A program made the position numbers and the translations under genes. The notes below the pieces were generated by a model. It saw only the letters and a program-made list of their open reading frames with translations. It was not told the origin of the DNA and searched no databases. DNA of 64,000 nt, taken from NCBI RefSeq assembly GCF_900142785.1, contig NZ_FRCD01000020.1:1-64000 (forward strand), written 5' to 3'. Origin of the DNA: Chryseobacterium carnipullorum (GTDB lineage: Bacteria > Bacteroidota > Bacteroidia > Flavobacteriales > Weeksellaceae). Below, one piece after another: positions 26,901-34,076 of this stretch. How positions within the stretch are numbered: position 1 is the first letter of the stretch; the number at the start of each line of letters is the position of its first letter.

Positions 26901-27564
26901 CGGAAATTCTGAAGTACTGCCAAAAGGGGATTTTATTATTTACGACGGAAGCATCACGGTGAAAGTAGGAGAAAGAATTCGCAAAGAGGATTTAAGTTTT
27001 GGACAAAACTATTCCGAAAGAACGAAAAAAATCAATGCTTATTTCAGACAGAAATTTGCAGGGCTGAGAAGTGAACTGGAAGATGAAAATTACTTTAAGA
27101 AAAAATTATTCTTTAGCTATTTATTTAAGGATCATGAAGTGGTAAAGGAAGTCAGGGATGATTTTAATGCCAACAAATCTGTTTATTTCGAATTAAACAA
27201 ACATATTCCTAAAGATGCCACTATTCTGCATATGGCCGATGATTTCGGACAAAAAGATATATTGCTGACTCTTTACCAGGCAGAAAGAAGAATTTTTTCA
27301 TTCATCAGGAATGAAGAAAGAAGGCAAACCGCTATGCAAACGTATCTTGTAAAAAGAAGAAAACTGCATTACATCAATACTATTTCTGATATCCATAAGA
27401 GTATCGATATCCTTTTGGTTTCAGATCATAGCTTTGACCTCAATACACTAGAGAAACTTCCGGGTACCATCATCTTCCTGAATACCGCCGGTACAGAGAT
27501 GACTCATTCAGATTATTCCCTAGAATTTAATTCAAATACAATAAAAATATTCAAAAAACACTAA
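23911..27564 (+). CDS. MMPL/RND-type exporter fused to a PlsC-like acyltransferase
   Basis: The 1217-residue protein combines parts that are separate in many aryl polyene clusters. Residues 1-810 form an RND/MMPL exporter: helix near 16-36, periplasmic loop, helix bundle near 270-410 (with GAILIGITIDYALH), a second loop and a second bundle near 655-810 (with VFGVGDDFSIFLTK). After a further hydrophobic stretch, a PlsC-like acyltransferase domain spans about 870-1070 with the HX4D box NHTSFLD and FPEAERS in place of FPEGTRS. The last 150 residues resemble a degenerate methyltransferase fold (ILHMADDFGQKDILL). In flexirubin and aryl polyene systems such proteins acylate or move the lipid product. 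Confidence 0.85.
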   Translation: MHRFFIFLYYLISKNRIISAIIALGIALLCGFFASKINFEEDINQIIPKNEKSDLTAKVLQQLNFSDKIIVIIENKSDEESFLLSETADTFLQKIEPLKKHIGSVQGKVNDSEISETFDFVNQNLPLFLDENDYKEIERKLQKDSISKQVENNYVSLVSPTSLVMKDFIKKDPLGITYLGIKKLNALNISKDFKLEDSYIVTKDGKNLLLFIDPKKKSNDTKGNEAFINQLNQIKDHINTQFKGKTELSYFGSPVIAVANAQQIKKDIQNTVMISMTVLLVLLIYYFRNFFTPIIVFLPTVFSVLLALLILYFIKDKISAISLSVGAILIGITIDYALHILTHYKHNNNIEELYKEITQPIVLSSATTAVSFLCLVFVRSEALKDLGLFAAITVILSSVTALIIVPQLYKPKQKEEHHNTNFIDRIGSYPYEKNKPLIIGCSVIIIACIFGFRHVGFNEDIGALNFIPKELKISEAKLQKLSDITSKSIYTISYGNSEEEALTRNSRLSNFLEKEKEEGKILSYSSLGNVVLSEKDQKQRIEVWNQFWDAGKKSRTVSELMNSGTQFGFNSSAFDNFNEVLNKNYTALNLKDYEKVKALQISEFLSHEKGFYTVTNVVKVDEKKRDAFIRDVEKNHDALAIDRQQMNENFLGLLKRDFSTLINYSLLAIVLTIIVFFRNFELTVLTMFPIVLTGVVTAGILYFLGLELNIFSTVVCTLVFGVGDDFSIFLTKAMQKEHTTGKNELPTYRTSIILAVFTTILSIGSLIFAKHPALHSLALVALIGMFSVIIITSTLYPFWFRLLITNRAKKGLSPVTFRLFIRSVICFFYYGLGGFIFSLIGSLFVKRSKGKTLDIIKLILAKFLTSVLYTTPFVRKRVIRNPSEDFSKPAVIIANHTSFLDTLAISMATHKIIYLVNDWVYESPVFGKLVRALGFYPVSQGIENGIEKLKEKIDQGYSLVVFPEAERSYTNDVKRFHKGAFYLAEQFGLDILPLYIHGNSEVLPKGDFIIYDGSITVKVGERIRKEDLSFGQNYSERTKKINAYFRQKFAGLRSELEDENYFKKKLFFSYLFKDHEVVKEVRDDFNANKSVYFELNKHIPKDATILHMADDFGQKDILLTLYQAERRIFSFIRNEERRQTAMQTYLVKRRKLHYINTISDIHKSIDILLVSDHSFDLNTLEKLPGTIIFLNTAGTEMTHSDYSLEFNSNTIKIFKKH

Positions 27565-27607
27565 ATAAATATGAAAAGCATATTTTTGTAAACGCTAAAG
27601 AATATTA

Positions 27608-28522
27608 ATGAAAAAGAATATACTCGTAATCTACTATTCTCAGACCGGACAGCTGGAAGATATTGTAAAAAATATGGCCCAACCTTTTGAATCTAAAAAG
27701 GAGGAATATAACGTTACCTACTACAATATCCAGCTAAAGGAAGATTTTCCTTTCCCATGGCCGGGTGATGTTTTCTTCAATACATTCCCTGAATCCTACC
27801 TTCAGATCCCGAAAGAGATCTTTCCCCCTTCTGAAGAAATTCTGGGTAAAAAGTATGACCTCATCTTATTCGGATATCAGGTATGGTATCTTACCCCATC
27901 CATCCCTATCATTTCATTTTTAAAGAGTGGTTTTGCGGAAAAAATAATGAAAGGCACAGATGTGGTTACGATTTCGGGAACCAGAAATATGTGGATGCTT
28001 TCTCAGGAGAAACTGAAAGTACATTTAAGAGATCTGGGAGCAAAACTGGTAGGAAATATTGCTTTAGTAGACAGGCACGACAACTATACAAGTGTACTCA
28101 CCATCTTGCGCTGGCTGACGACAGGAAAGAAAGAAAAATCAGGAATGCTTCCTGCTGCCGGGATCTCAGATGAAGAAATTTCAGGATCTTCAAAGTATGG
28201 CACTATTATAGAGAAACATCTCAGCAGCGGAAACCTGTCTGGCCTTCAGCCTGATCTGGTACAAAACGGAGCTGTAGAGATCCGTCCTTTTCTGGTAAGA
28301 GTAGAAAAAGTAGGAAACAAGATCTTCACTGTATGGTCTAATCTGATTATCAAGAAAAAAGAGAAGCGCCCATTGCTGATAAAATTCTTTAAGGTATATT
28401 TGATGGCCGCGATATGGATTATCTCACCTATCGTCTTAGTTTTACACTTACTGACAACCCCCATATTTTGGTTTAAAAGACAAAAACAGAAAACATATTT
28501 ACAAGGAATTAATTTAAAATAG
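27608..28522 (+). CDS. darA: DarA-like dialkylresorcinol-forming aromatase (flavodoxin-like)
   Basis: The 304-residue protein starts with a flavodoxin-like FMN loop (KNILVIYYSQTGQLEDIV) and ends with a hydrophobic helix near 265-290 that would hold it at the membrane. In known dialkylresorcinol pathways DarB makes a cyclohexanedione and DarA oxidises it to the resorcinol ring; an FMN fold suits that step. Assignment rests on the fold and on its place 1 bp before a DarB-like ketosynthase. The gap to the exporter gene is 43 bp. Confidence 0.75.
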   Translation: MKKNILVIYYSQTGQLEDIVKNMAQPFESKKEEYNVTYYNIQLKEDFPFPWPGDVFFNTFPESYLQIPKEIFPPSEEILGKKYDLILFGYQVWYLTPSIPIISFLKSGFAEKIMKGTDVVTISGTRNMWMLSQEKLKVHLRDLGAKLVGNIALVDRHDNYTSVLTILRWLTTGKKEKSGMLPAAGISDEEISGSSKYGTIIEKHLSSGNLSGLQPDLVQNGAVEIRPFLVRVEKVGNKIFTVWSNLIIKKKEKRPLLIKFFKVYLMAAIWIISPIVLVLHLLTTPIFWFKRQKQKTYLQGINLK

Positions 28523-28523
28523 A

Positions 28524-29663
28524 ATGTACGACGTATTTATAACAAAAGCATCAACATATTTACCTAATAACCCGGTATCAAATGATGAAATGGAGACTTA
28601 TCTTGGTCTGATAAATGACGCTCCTTCTAAAGCAAAATCATTGATTTTAAGAAACAACAAGATCACAACAAGATACTATGCTTTGGATAAAGAAGGAAAT
28701 CCTACTCATACCAATGCACAGCTGACTGCAAAAGCTGTAGAAGGACTATTCGATGAAAATTTCAAAAAAGAAGATATGAAACTGTTATCTGTAGGAACCA
28801 CTTCTCCGGATCAGATGCAGCCTTCACATGCTTCCATGGTTCATGGTGAGCTGAATATCGGCAAATCTATTGAAATCAATACTGCTACAGGTCTCTGCAA
28901 CTCCGGAATGAATGCCCTGAACTACGGATTTCTTTCTGTAAAAGCCGGGGTGAATGAAAATGCGGTATGTGCAGGATCAGAAAGAATGTCTGCATGGATG
29001 ACAGCAGATAAATTCAACCATGAAGCTGAAAATTTAAAAGCATTGGAAGAAAGACCTATTGTTGCCTTTAAAAGAGAATTCCTGAGATGGATGCTTTCTG
29101 ATGGTGCAGGTTCTTTCCTTCTTCAAAATAAGCCAAGAGAAAATGGGATCTCTTTAAGAATAGATTTCATCGATTTTTATTCTTACGCTCACGAGATTGA
29201 AGCATGTATGTATGCCGGATGTGACAAACAGGAAGACGGAAGCCTGAAATCATGGGCAGATTATCCTTCTGATGAATGGCTGAAACAATCCATCTTTGCC
29301 ATCAAACAGGACACCAAAATCCTGGACAAATACATCCTGGTGAAAGGAGCCGAAAGCTTAAGATCTTCTTTTGACAAGCATAATCTAGATCCGGAAAAGA
29401 TTGACCATGTTCTGGCCCACATTTCTTCAGGCTATTTTAAAGATGGTCTTAAAGAAGAATTTGCTAAGAAAGGAATGGATTTCCCTGCAGAAAAGTGGTT
29501 CTATAATCTTTCTGAAGTAGGAAACATTGGTGCCGGCTCTATTTTTATCGCATTGGAAGAACTGATGAATTCAGGAAAGCTGAAAAAAGGAGAGCAAGTA
29601 TTATTGTGTGTTCCTGAAAGTGGAAGATTTGCCTATTCTTGTGCCCTATTAACGGTTTGCTAA
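28524..29663 (+). CDS. darB: DarB-like beta-ketoacyl synthase (KAS III family)
   Basis: The 379-residue thiolase-fold enzyme has an intact Cys-His-Asn triad: C125 in TGLCNSG, H299 in LAHISSG and N334 in VGNIGAGS. In dialkylresorcinol synthesis DarB joins a beta-ketoacyl chain with an unsaturated acyl partner and closes the ring. The gene starts 1 bp after darA and its stop overlaps the next start by one base (TAATG), so the four downstream products are tightly coupled. Confidence 0.85.
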   Translation: MYDVFITKASTYLPNNPVSNDEMETYLGLINDAPSKAKSLILRNNKITTRYYALDKEGNPTHTNAQLTAKAVEGLFDENFKKEDMKLLSVGTTSPDQMQPSHASMVHGELNIGKSIEINTATGLCNSGMNALNYGFLSVKAGVNENAVCAGSERMSAWMTADKFNHEAENLKALEERPIVAFKREFLRWMLSDGAGSFLLQNKPRENGISLRIDFIDFYSYAHEIEACMYAGCDKQEDGSLKSWADYPSDEWLKQSIFAIKQDTKILDKYILVKGAESLRSSFDKHNLDPEKIDHVLAHISSGYFKDGLKEEFAKKGMDFPAEKWFYNLSEVGNIGAGSIFIALEELMNSGKLKKGEQVLLCVPESGRFAYSCALLTVC

Positions 29664-30094
29664 TGGAGCATCAACTACCCACATCCGACCAAAACTTTGT
29701 AGAAAGTCTTATTCCGCAGCGCTTCCCATTTGTCATGGTCCATGAGATCATGGAATACAATGAAGAAAACCTCATATCCGGATTTGAAATAAAAGAAGAC
29801 AACATCTTTGTGCAGGAGGGTATTTTCCAGGCTTCAGGGCTTATCGAGCATCAGGCGCAGAGTGTTGCTTTACATACCGGTTACAAGTACTTCCTTTTAG
29901 GAAAAGATGCTCCTACCGGATATATTGGTGCTATCAAGTCTTTTGAAGCAGAAACTCTTCCGGAAACAGGAGACCGCCTGACATCGGAAGTGGCAATCCT
30001 GAATGAAGTAATGGGAGTAACGCTGGTAGACGTGGTAACCAAACTGAATGGCACCATCATTGCAAAATCCCAAATGAAAACTGCTGTAAAATAA
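29663..30094 (+). CDS. Hotdog-fold FabZ-like protein lacking the catalytic His
   Basis: I start at the ATG at 29663, which overlaps the darB stop, rather than at an upstream in-frame Met inside darB. The protein of 143 residues keeps the FabZ shape: LIPQRFPFVMVHEI (about 17-30) and GLIEHQAQS (about 58-66). The canonical enzyme has HRYPF, so the catalytic His is Gln here while the Glu remains. It may be a non-catalytic partner of the next gene product, with which it shares the phrase FEIKEDNIFV. Confidence 0.8.
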   Translation: MEHQLPTSDQNFVESLIPQRFPFVMVHEIMEYNEENLISGFEIKEDNIFVQEGIFQASGLIEHQAQSVALHTGYKYFLLGKDAPTGYIGAIKSFEAETLPETGDRLTSEVAILNEVMGVTLVDVVTKLNGTIIAKSQMKTAVK

Positions 30095-30099
30095 CTGTA

Positions 30100-30540
30100 A
30101 TGGAAATCAAGGAAGACCTCATCAATATACATCACTTTCTGCCGCATCGTGAGCCCATGCTGATGGCAGATTATATTCTGGAACTGACCAAAGAAAAAGT
30201 TGTGACTTCCTTTGAAATAAAAGAAGATAATATCTTTGTCCACAACGATGAATTTGTAGAAGCCGGACTTATTGAAAATCTGGCTCAGACCTGTTCTTCA
30301 ATTCTCGGACAGAGTTTTTTCGAAAATCCTGAAGCAGATACCAAAGTGATTGGTTTTATTACCAACATCAAAAAAATTGAATTGTTTGCCCTTCCAAAAA
30401 CAGGCGATAAGATCATTTCAAAAGCCTCGCTGATCTCTCAGTACGAAAATATCTGTACGATCTTTTGCGAAACCTTTAATCAAGGTGAATTGCTGATCAG
30501 AGCGGAAATCAATCTGTTTATTCAGGAAGTGAAATCTTAA
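30100..30540 (+). CDS. Hotdog-fold 3-hydroxyacyl-ACP dehydratase (FabZ-like)
   Basis: The 146-residue protein has both catalytic regions: FLPHREPMLMADYI (His about residue 16) and AGLIENLAQT (Glu about residue 54). Dehydratases of this kind make the trans double bonds of the aryl polyene chain. It lies 5 bp after its His-less paralogue, and the pair could form a heterodimer. The gene ends in the first bases of a 208-bp tandem duplication. Confidence 0.85.
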   Translation: MEIKEDLINIHHFLPHREPMLMADYILELTKEKVVTSFEIKEDNIFVHNDEFVEAGLIENLAQTCSSILGQSFFENPEADTKVIGFITNIKKIELFALPKTGDKIISKASLISQYENICTIFCETFNQGELLIRAEINLFIQEVKS

Positions 30541-30566
30541 GAATCAATTGATTTAAAATATTTAAG

Positions 30567-30590
30567 CCAACCCGAAAAGGTTGGTTTTTT
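30567..30590 (+). terminator. Terminator of flexirubin operon part 1 (copy 1)
   Basis: CCAACC (30567-30572), loop CGAAAA, GGTTGG (30579-30584), then six T. It is 26 bp past the dehydratase stop. Confidence 0.85.
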
Positions 30591-30774
30591 CTTTGAGAGG
30601 TAGTAAAGAGAGAAACTGTATAATGAGAAGATACTGAATTAGCAGAAGTTCTCAAAGCCACTTTTACTGTTCTTTTACCCAACCTCATAAGACATTGAAA
30701 TACCACCAGTAATCTCCAGCTTTTCTCCCCAATATTTAAAAATCTTAAGAATCAATTGATTTAAAATATTTAAG

Positions 30775-30798
30775 CCAACCCGAAAAGGTTGGTTTTTT
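30775..30798 (+). terminator. Terminator copy 2, in the duplicated unit
   Basis: The same hairpin and T run as at 30567, displaced by exactly 208 bp through the tandem duplication. Confidence 0.85.
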
Positions 30799-30986
30799 CT
30801 TTGAGAGGTAGTAAAGAGAGAAACTGTATAATGAGAAGATACTGAATTAGCAGAAGTTCTCAAAGCCACTTTTACTGTTCTTTTACCCAACCTCATAAGA
30901 CATTGAAATACCACCAGTAATCTCCAGCTTTTCTCCCCAATATTTAATAACCCTTATTTTTCGATATATTTGATGAAAATAAAGTC

Positions 30987-31256
30987 ATGAGTGTAAAAGT
31001 AAGATTCTATTCAGATCAGGTTGAATTTGAGTTTGAAAATTCTGTGGAGTTTCCGGTAGCCCCGGTAATAGGTGACGAAGTGAATCTTCTTTCATTTTTC
31101 AAATACCAGACTTCCGAGAGGATAGAATACTACAATAATATGGAAGACCTTTATCTGTATAATGACGCAGTGGTTTCACAACGTACCTGGTGCAATGATC
31201 TTGAAAAGCAAGAAGTCTATTTGCTGGTCAAGCTGAATTACAGACAAAGGAAGTAA
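30987..31256 (+). CDS. Small hypothetical protein
   Basis: The 89-residue protein is not recognised. It is acidic and beta-rich (VKVRFYSDQVEFEFEN; VIGDEVNLLSFF; EVYLLVKLNYRQRK) without signal peptide or membrane segment. A TATATTTG box at 30965-30972 lies 15 bp upstream, right after the 208-bp duplication, but no clear TTG precedes it. The hairpin terminator at 31291-31312 follows the gene. It could belong to either the pigment cluster or the neighbouring block. Confidence 0.65.
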   Translation: MSVKVRFYSDQVEFEFENSVEFPVAPVIGDEVNLLSFFKYQTSERIEYYNNMEDLYLYNDAVVSQRTWCNDLEKQEVYLLVKLNYRQRK

Positions 31257-31279
31257 AAACCCTTTTTAATATTAAATGT

Positions 31280-31341
31280 AGAAAACAAAAAGCGGAGCAT
31301 TGCTGCTCCGCTTACAAAATTGGTATTATCAAAGTTTAGTA
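31280..31341. repeat. 62-bp direct repeat, left copy
   Basis: This stretch is identical to 39823-39884, where it forms the terminator, stop codon and last Tyr codon of the M16 peptidase gene. Here no peptidase gene is attached. The two copies bracket about 8.5 kb. Confidence 0.95.
31291..31312. terminator. Bidirectional hairpin terminator in the left 62-bp repeat
   Basis: AGCGGAGCA (31291-31299), loop TTGC, TGCTCCGCT (31304-31312), preceded by AAAACAAAA so that the minus strand has a T run. It would end the small gene upstream and the minus-strand block to the right. Confidence 0.8.
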
Positions 31342-31378
31342 GCGGAAGAAAACCTTTTTGGGTAGAGAAAAAAAAGAT

Positions 31379-31852
31379 TTAATTAATTTCATCAATTCTA
31401 AGCTTCGCTGCTTTTAGAATAAGTTTGGCCGCTTCATAAAAACGCCCATGATATTGTTCAGAAATCCCTTGAGCATACAATTTCTTTTCGATTGAATCTT
31501 TTTTTAGAATAATTGAATTATTTCCTCCATCCAAAATACCCACCAGCCGATTTGGACTTTGCGGCAGCGCTATATCTTTTTGATGAGTTTTTATGATGAG
31601 TTCGCAGATTTTTTTATACTCTGCGATAGTAATTCTTCTATTGTCATATTGTTCATTATTCTTTGAAGACTTTACAATCACAGGTTTTTTTCTTTTGCTT
31701 ATTGTAGGGATTAAAGTGACAAAAAGCTGATCTCCTTTTATCACCATTACATTTTCATGTTTAAGCTGAATATATTCCTTTGCATTCTTTTGTGAAGTAC
31801 AGGAAAGCAAGAAAAGAGAGCACAAGATGATATAAATAGATGTAATTTTCAT
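31379..31852 (-). CDS. Small lipoprotein, unknown function
   Basis: I start at the Met at 31852, which gives a clean lipoprotein signal (MKITSIYIILCSLFLLSC, lipidated Cys at residue 18); an upstream Met at 31888 would spoil it. The mature part of about 140 residues ends RFYEAAKLILKAAKLRIDEIN. The same C-terminal pattern occurs in the gene at 32994-33452 (YATKLIVMAAGLKMEDL), so the two are distant paralogues within the block. No known domain is recognised. Confidence 0.7.
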   Translation of the reverse strand: MKITSIYIILCSLFLLSCTSQKNAKEYIQLKHENVMVIKGDQLFVTLIPTISKRKKPVIVKSSKNNEQYDNRRITIAEYKKICELIIKTHQKDIALPQSPNRLVGILDGGNNSIILKKDSIEKKLYAQGISEQYHGRFYEAAKLILKAAKLRIDEIN

Positions 31853-31899
31853 AGTTGAATTTCTAATAGATAGGACCGACGAATACATGTTCTAAACAT

Positions 31900-32159
31900 T
31901 CATTGTTTTGTTAGAATAATTTCTTTAGGAAGTGCCTGTGGAAATGGATGGTATTATAATATTGGTAATCCGTTTTCATCATGTTACTCTCTAGATTAAG
32001 TTTCCAGTTAAGCTGTGTTTTGGAAGAATCTGTAAAGTTGATAATCATATTTCCCGTAGTGTTGCAAAAATCCGAATCAACATAAACCAAAGAGTATTTA
32101 TCATCTGATTCTATTTCCTTTTTGACATAAAGCCTCCCCTCTAAAATCTTGAAGAGTGA
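31900..32159 (-). pseudogene. Decayed remnant of a DUF6705-like gene
   Basis: No long open frame exists here, but minus-strand translation gives a C-terminal half like that of the array proteins. One frame has CNTTGNMIINFTDSSKTQLN and later TDYQYYNT; after a one-base shift near 31943-31950 the next frame continues HPFPQALPKEIILTKQ and stops. The intact array proteins end YYNSVIQGNDFPINFPKD IVLTKQ (split here), so stop position and spacing agree. The N-terminal half and signal peptide are missing, and the remnant abuts the gene at 32163. Confidence 0.75.
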
Positions 32160-32162
32160 CCT

Positions 32163-32978
32163 CTACTGTGAATATAGCAAGTATAATGTGTCAATAAAGC
32201 TATCATTTGCAATAATTTCCGCTTCTTTCCCTTTAAAAGAGAAATATTGATATTGAGAATTTTCTTTTCTTAATTTTTCGAATTTTTCTTGACTAATATT
32301 TACCCCATTAAAGAAGTAATAATCTGGTGGCGGATCACTTACAATCACAACAGCTCCAATTTCAAATCCTCCATAGTTGATTTCAAATTTTTTATTTTCA
32401 ATTTTTTCATTTCTTGAGAAAATTATTGACTGATCTCCGTAATCGTAACCACTGATACTATCCTGTACTTTATTATCGTTTCGTCTTGTTTCATTAAGCT
32501 TGTCAAAATTAAAGTACAATACATTTTCACTCTTAATAAAATCATTAGGGACTATTAATAAGAAATATCCATTTTCATTAGTAGTGGTTTTTATAAATTT
32601 GCTTTTAGAAATAAAAAATACCTCCGCATTAGAAATCACTTTTTGAGATTCTTTAAAAATAAGCCTTCCTGATATTTTTGTACTATCCGTTACTGTTTGT
32701 TCAGCAGCCGTAGGAAAGTTATTATTAACCTGAGCTTGTGAAAAATTTAGGTTTGTTACCAAAATAATCCCAGCAGCAATCATAGATAAACGTTTTGAAG
32801 GAATTCTCCCGCAGACATCCTTACCTTCGGCATTAGTGATAATATTTTGAATCTCTTGATTGGTTTTGCCTGTAAAATCTACTACACATTTAGAACATTT
32901 TTCACAGAACTTATCTTGCAAAAAATCCTGCATATTTTCCCATTGTTCAGGACATGGGCTATTTATTCTGATTTTCAT
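32163..32978 (-). CDS. Membrane protein with N-terminal Cys-rich domain and carboxypeptidase-regulatory-like domain
   Basis: The 271-residue protein begins with a cysteine-rich module (PCPEQWENMQ, then FCEKCSKCVVDFTGKT, residues 8-41) that recurs in Chryseobacterium-type proteins before a single membrane helix (about 66-81, LSMIAAGIILVTNLNFS). An extracytoplasmic part follows with a carboxypeptidase-regulatory-like or CNA-B-like beta domain (SGRLIFKESQKVISNAEVFF, then TTTNENGYFLLIV, about 103-145). Function is unknown; a sensor or anchoring role is conceivable. It is followed by the DUF6705-like remnant. Confidence 0.7.
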   Translation of the reverse strand: MKIRINSPCPEQWENMQDFLQDKFCEKCSKCVVDFTGKTNQEIQNIITNAEGKDVCGRIPSKRLSMIAAGIILVTNLNFSQAQVNNNFPTAAEQTVTDSTKISGRLIFKESQKVISNAEVFFISKSKFIKTTTNENGYFLLIVPNDFIKSENVLYFNFDKLNETRRNDNKVQDSISGYDYGDQSIIFSRNEKIENKKFEINYGGFEIGAVVIVSDPPPDYYFFNGVNISQEKFEKLRKENSQYQYFSFKGKEAEIIANDSFIDTLYLLYSQ

Positions 32979-32993
32979 AACATTATTTTTGGT

Positions 32994-33452
32994 TTATCTA
33001 TAATCTATTAAATCTTCCATTTTAAGCCCCGCAGCCATTACAATCAACTTGGTAGCATACCAAAAATCTTTTTGAAATGCACTCCTCTGAGATTTACTGT
33101 TTAATCCTGAAGCATAATATTTTTTTTTATTTCCAAAATCATCATTTAAAGTTATTGTTGTGAAAGATCCATCCATTAAATTATTCTTCACTGAAATTGT
33201 ATCATTTTTAATCCTTAGAATTGCATTACAGATTTTATCCAATCTTTTCTTCGAGATTTTTGAACTATATCCTATATTTTTGTTTTTCTTTACAAAAACT
33301 ATGATTTCATTTCTTTTGAAGGCTTCGAACGAAATATCAACCTTCTTTCCAATTATAATTGCGTTTGAATGTTGAAATTTCACATAAACATCCTGAGAAA
33401 ATAAAGATTGGGAGAAGAGTAAAAAGACAAATACAAATAATATTTTACGCAT
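32994..33452 (-). CDS. Small secreted protein, unknown function
   Basis: The 152-residue protein has a signal peptide (MRKILFVFVFLLFSQSLFS) and a lysine-rich mature part ending WYATKLIVMAAGLKMEDLIDYR. It resembles the C-terminal region of the lipoprotein at 31379-31852 (short pattern K(L/x)xxICxxI and A-x-KLI-x(2)-A), suggesting distant paralogy. It lies 9 bp after the last array gene (33462-34037), so it is probably read in the same transcript. Confidence 0.7.
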   Translation of the reverse strand: MRKILFVFVFLLFSQSLFSQDVYVKFQHSNAIIIGKKVDISFEAFKRNEIIVFVKKNKNIGYSSKISKKRLDKICNAILRIKNDTISVKNNLMDGSFTTITLNDDFGNKKKYYASGLNSKSQRSAFQKDFWYATKLIVMAAGLKMEDLIDYR

Positions 33453-33461
33453 AATTAGAGT

Positions 33462-34037
33462 TTATTGTTTTGTTAATACAATATCTTTAGGAAAATTAAT
33501 AGGGAAATCATTACCCTGTATTACAGAATTGTAATACGGGCAAGTATCATCTATAGTGCTTGGGTTGTAGATCAAATGTAAGCTCATTTGGGTTTTGGCA
33601 TTATCTAAAAATGTCACATCCAGATTCGCTGTTTTACCACATATACCAGTAACGAAATAAATTTGTTTTTGAGAAGGATTGGAAAATTTAAAATTAATTC
33701 CTTTAAATTGAGGTTTTTGGTTATCAAAATTAGCAATTCTATCAATGGAAACTATTCCGTTTGCTTCTATGACTTTTCTTTCTCCTAAAATTCGATCTTG
33801 ATAAATCCCTTCTCCGTTAGTTCCTACAAAATATTTTACCTTTTTAAATTGAATATAGAGAGTTTTGCCCATCCAATTTCCTTTCCATAATCCTACATAA
33901 AGATCTAATTCTCCATTTAAATCTTTAAAGTATGAGTTATTGGGTGCATCTGCTCCATTTGCATTTAGAGAGTATACTTGTTGGGAAAATAACAATGAGC
34001 TTAGTAATATTGTTATTATTGAAAATATCTTTTTCAT
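33462..34037 (-). CDS. DUF6705-like secreted protein, array copy 1
   Basis: The 191-residue protein has a signal peptide (MKKIFSIITILLSSLLFSQQ). The mature part starts VYSLNANGADAPNNSYFKDL and has the shared core LYVGLWKGNW (about 50-59) and paired cysteines (CGKTANLDVTF and DDTCPYY) that could form a disulfide. The first 44 residues equal those of array copy 3 and the YFVTGICGKT region equals that of copy 7. It is the promoter-distal copy of the array. The family name is from memory; function is unknown. A lipocalin-like barrel is possible from the GLWKGNW motif but unproven. Confidence 0.85.
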   Translation of the reverse strand: MKKIFSIITILLSSLLFSQQVYSLNANGADAPNNSYFKDLNGELDLYVGLWKGNWMGKTLYIQFKKVKYFVGTNGEGIYQDRILGERKVIEANGIVSIDRIANFDNQKPQFKGINFKFSNPSQKQIYFVTGICGKTANLDVTFLDNAKTQMSLHLIYNPSTIDDTCPYYNSVIQGNDFPINFPKDIVLTKQ

Positions 34038-34053
34038 AATTGCGTTATCCTAA

Positions 34054-34072
34054 AACCTCCAAAAAGGAGGTT
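34054..34072 (-). repeat. Array spacer hairpin 1
   Basis: AACCTCC (34054-34060), five-base loop, GGAGGTT (34066-34072), between copies 2 and 1. On the minus strand it is followed by TTAGG, so it may act as a weak terminator or mRNA-stabilising hairpin. Confidence 0.75.
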
Positions 34073-34076
34073 AATT

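Larger units (their letters stand above)
30532..30947. repeat. Perfect tandem duplication of a 208-bp unit
   Basis: Unit 1 (30532-30739) and unit 2 (30740-30947) appear identical base for base. Each begins with the last bases of the dehydratase gene, includes a terminator hairpin, and ends in AATATTTAA. The second unit is therefore a copy of the 3' end and downstream region of the operon. Short reading frames inside it on the minus strand are repeated with it and I do not regard them as genes. Confidence 0.95.

Noticed and set aside
30518-30914. Two overlapping minus-strand reading frames of 62 and 79 codons that begin with the same residues.
   Set aside because: They lie wholly within the 208-bp tandem duplication and its terminator, are copies of each other, have no promoter or leader, and run antisense to a terminated operon.
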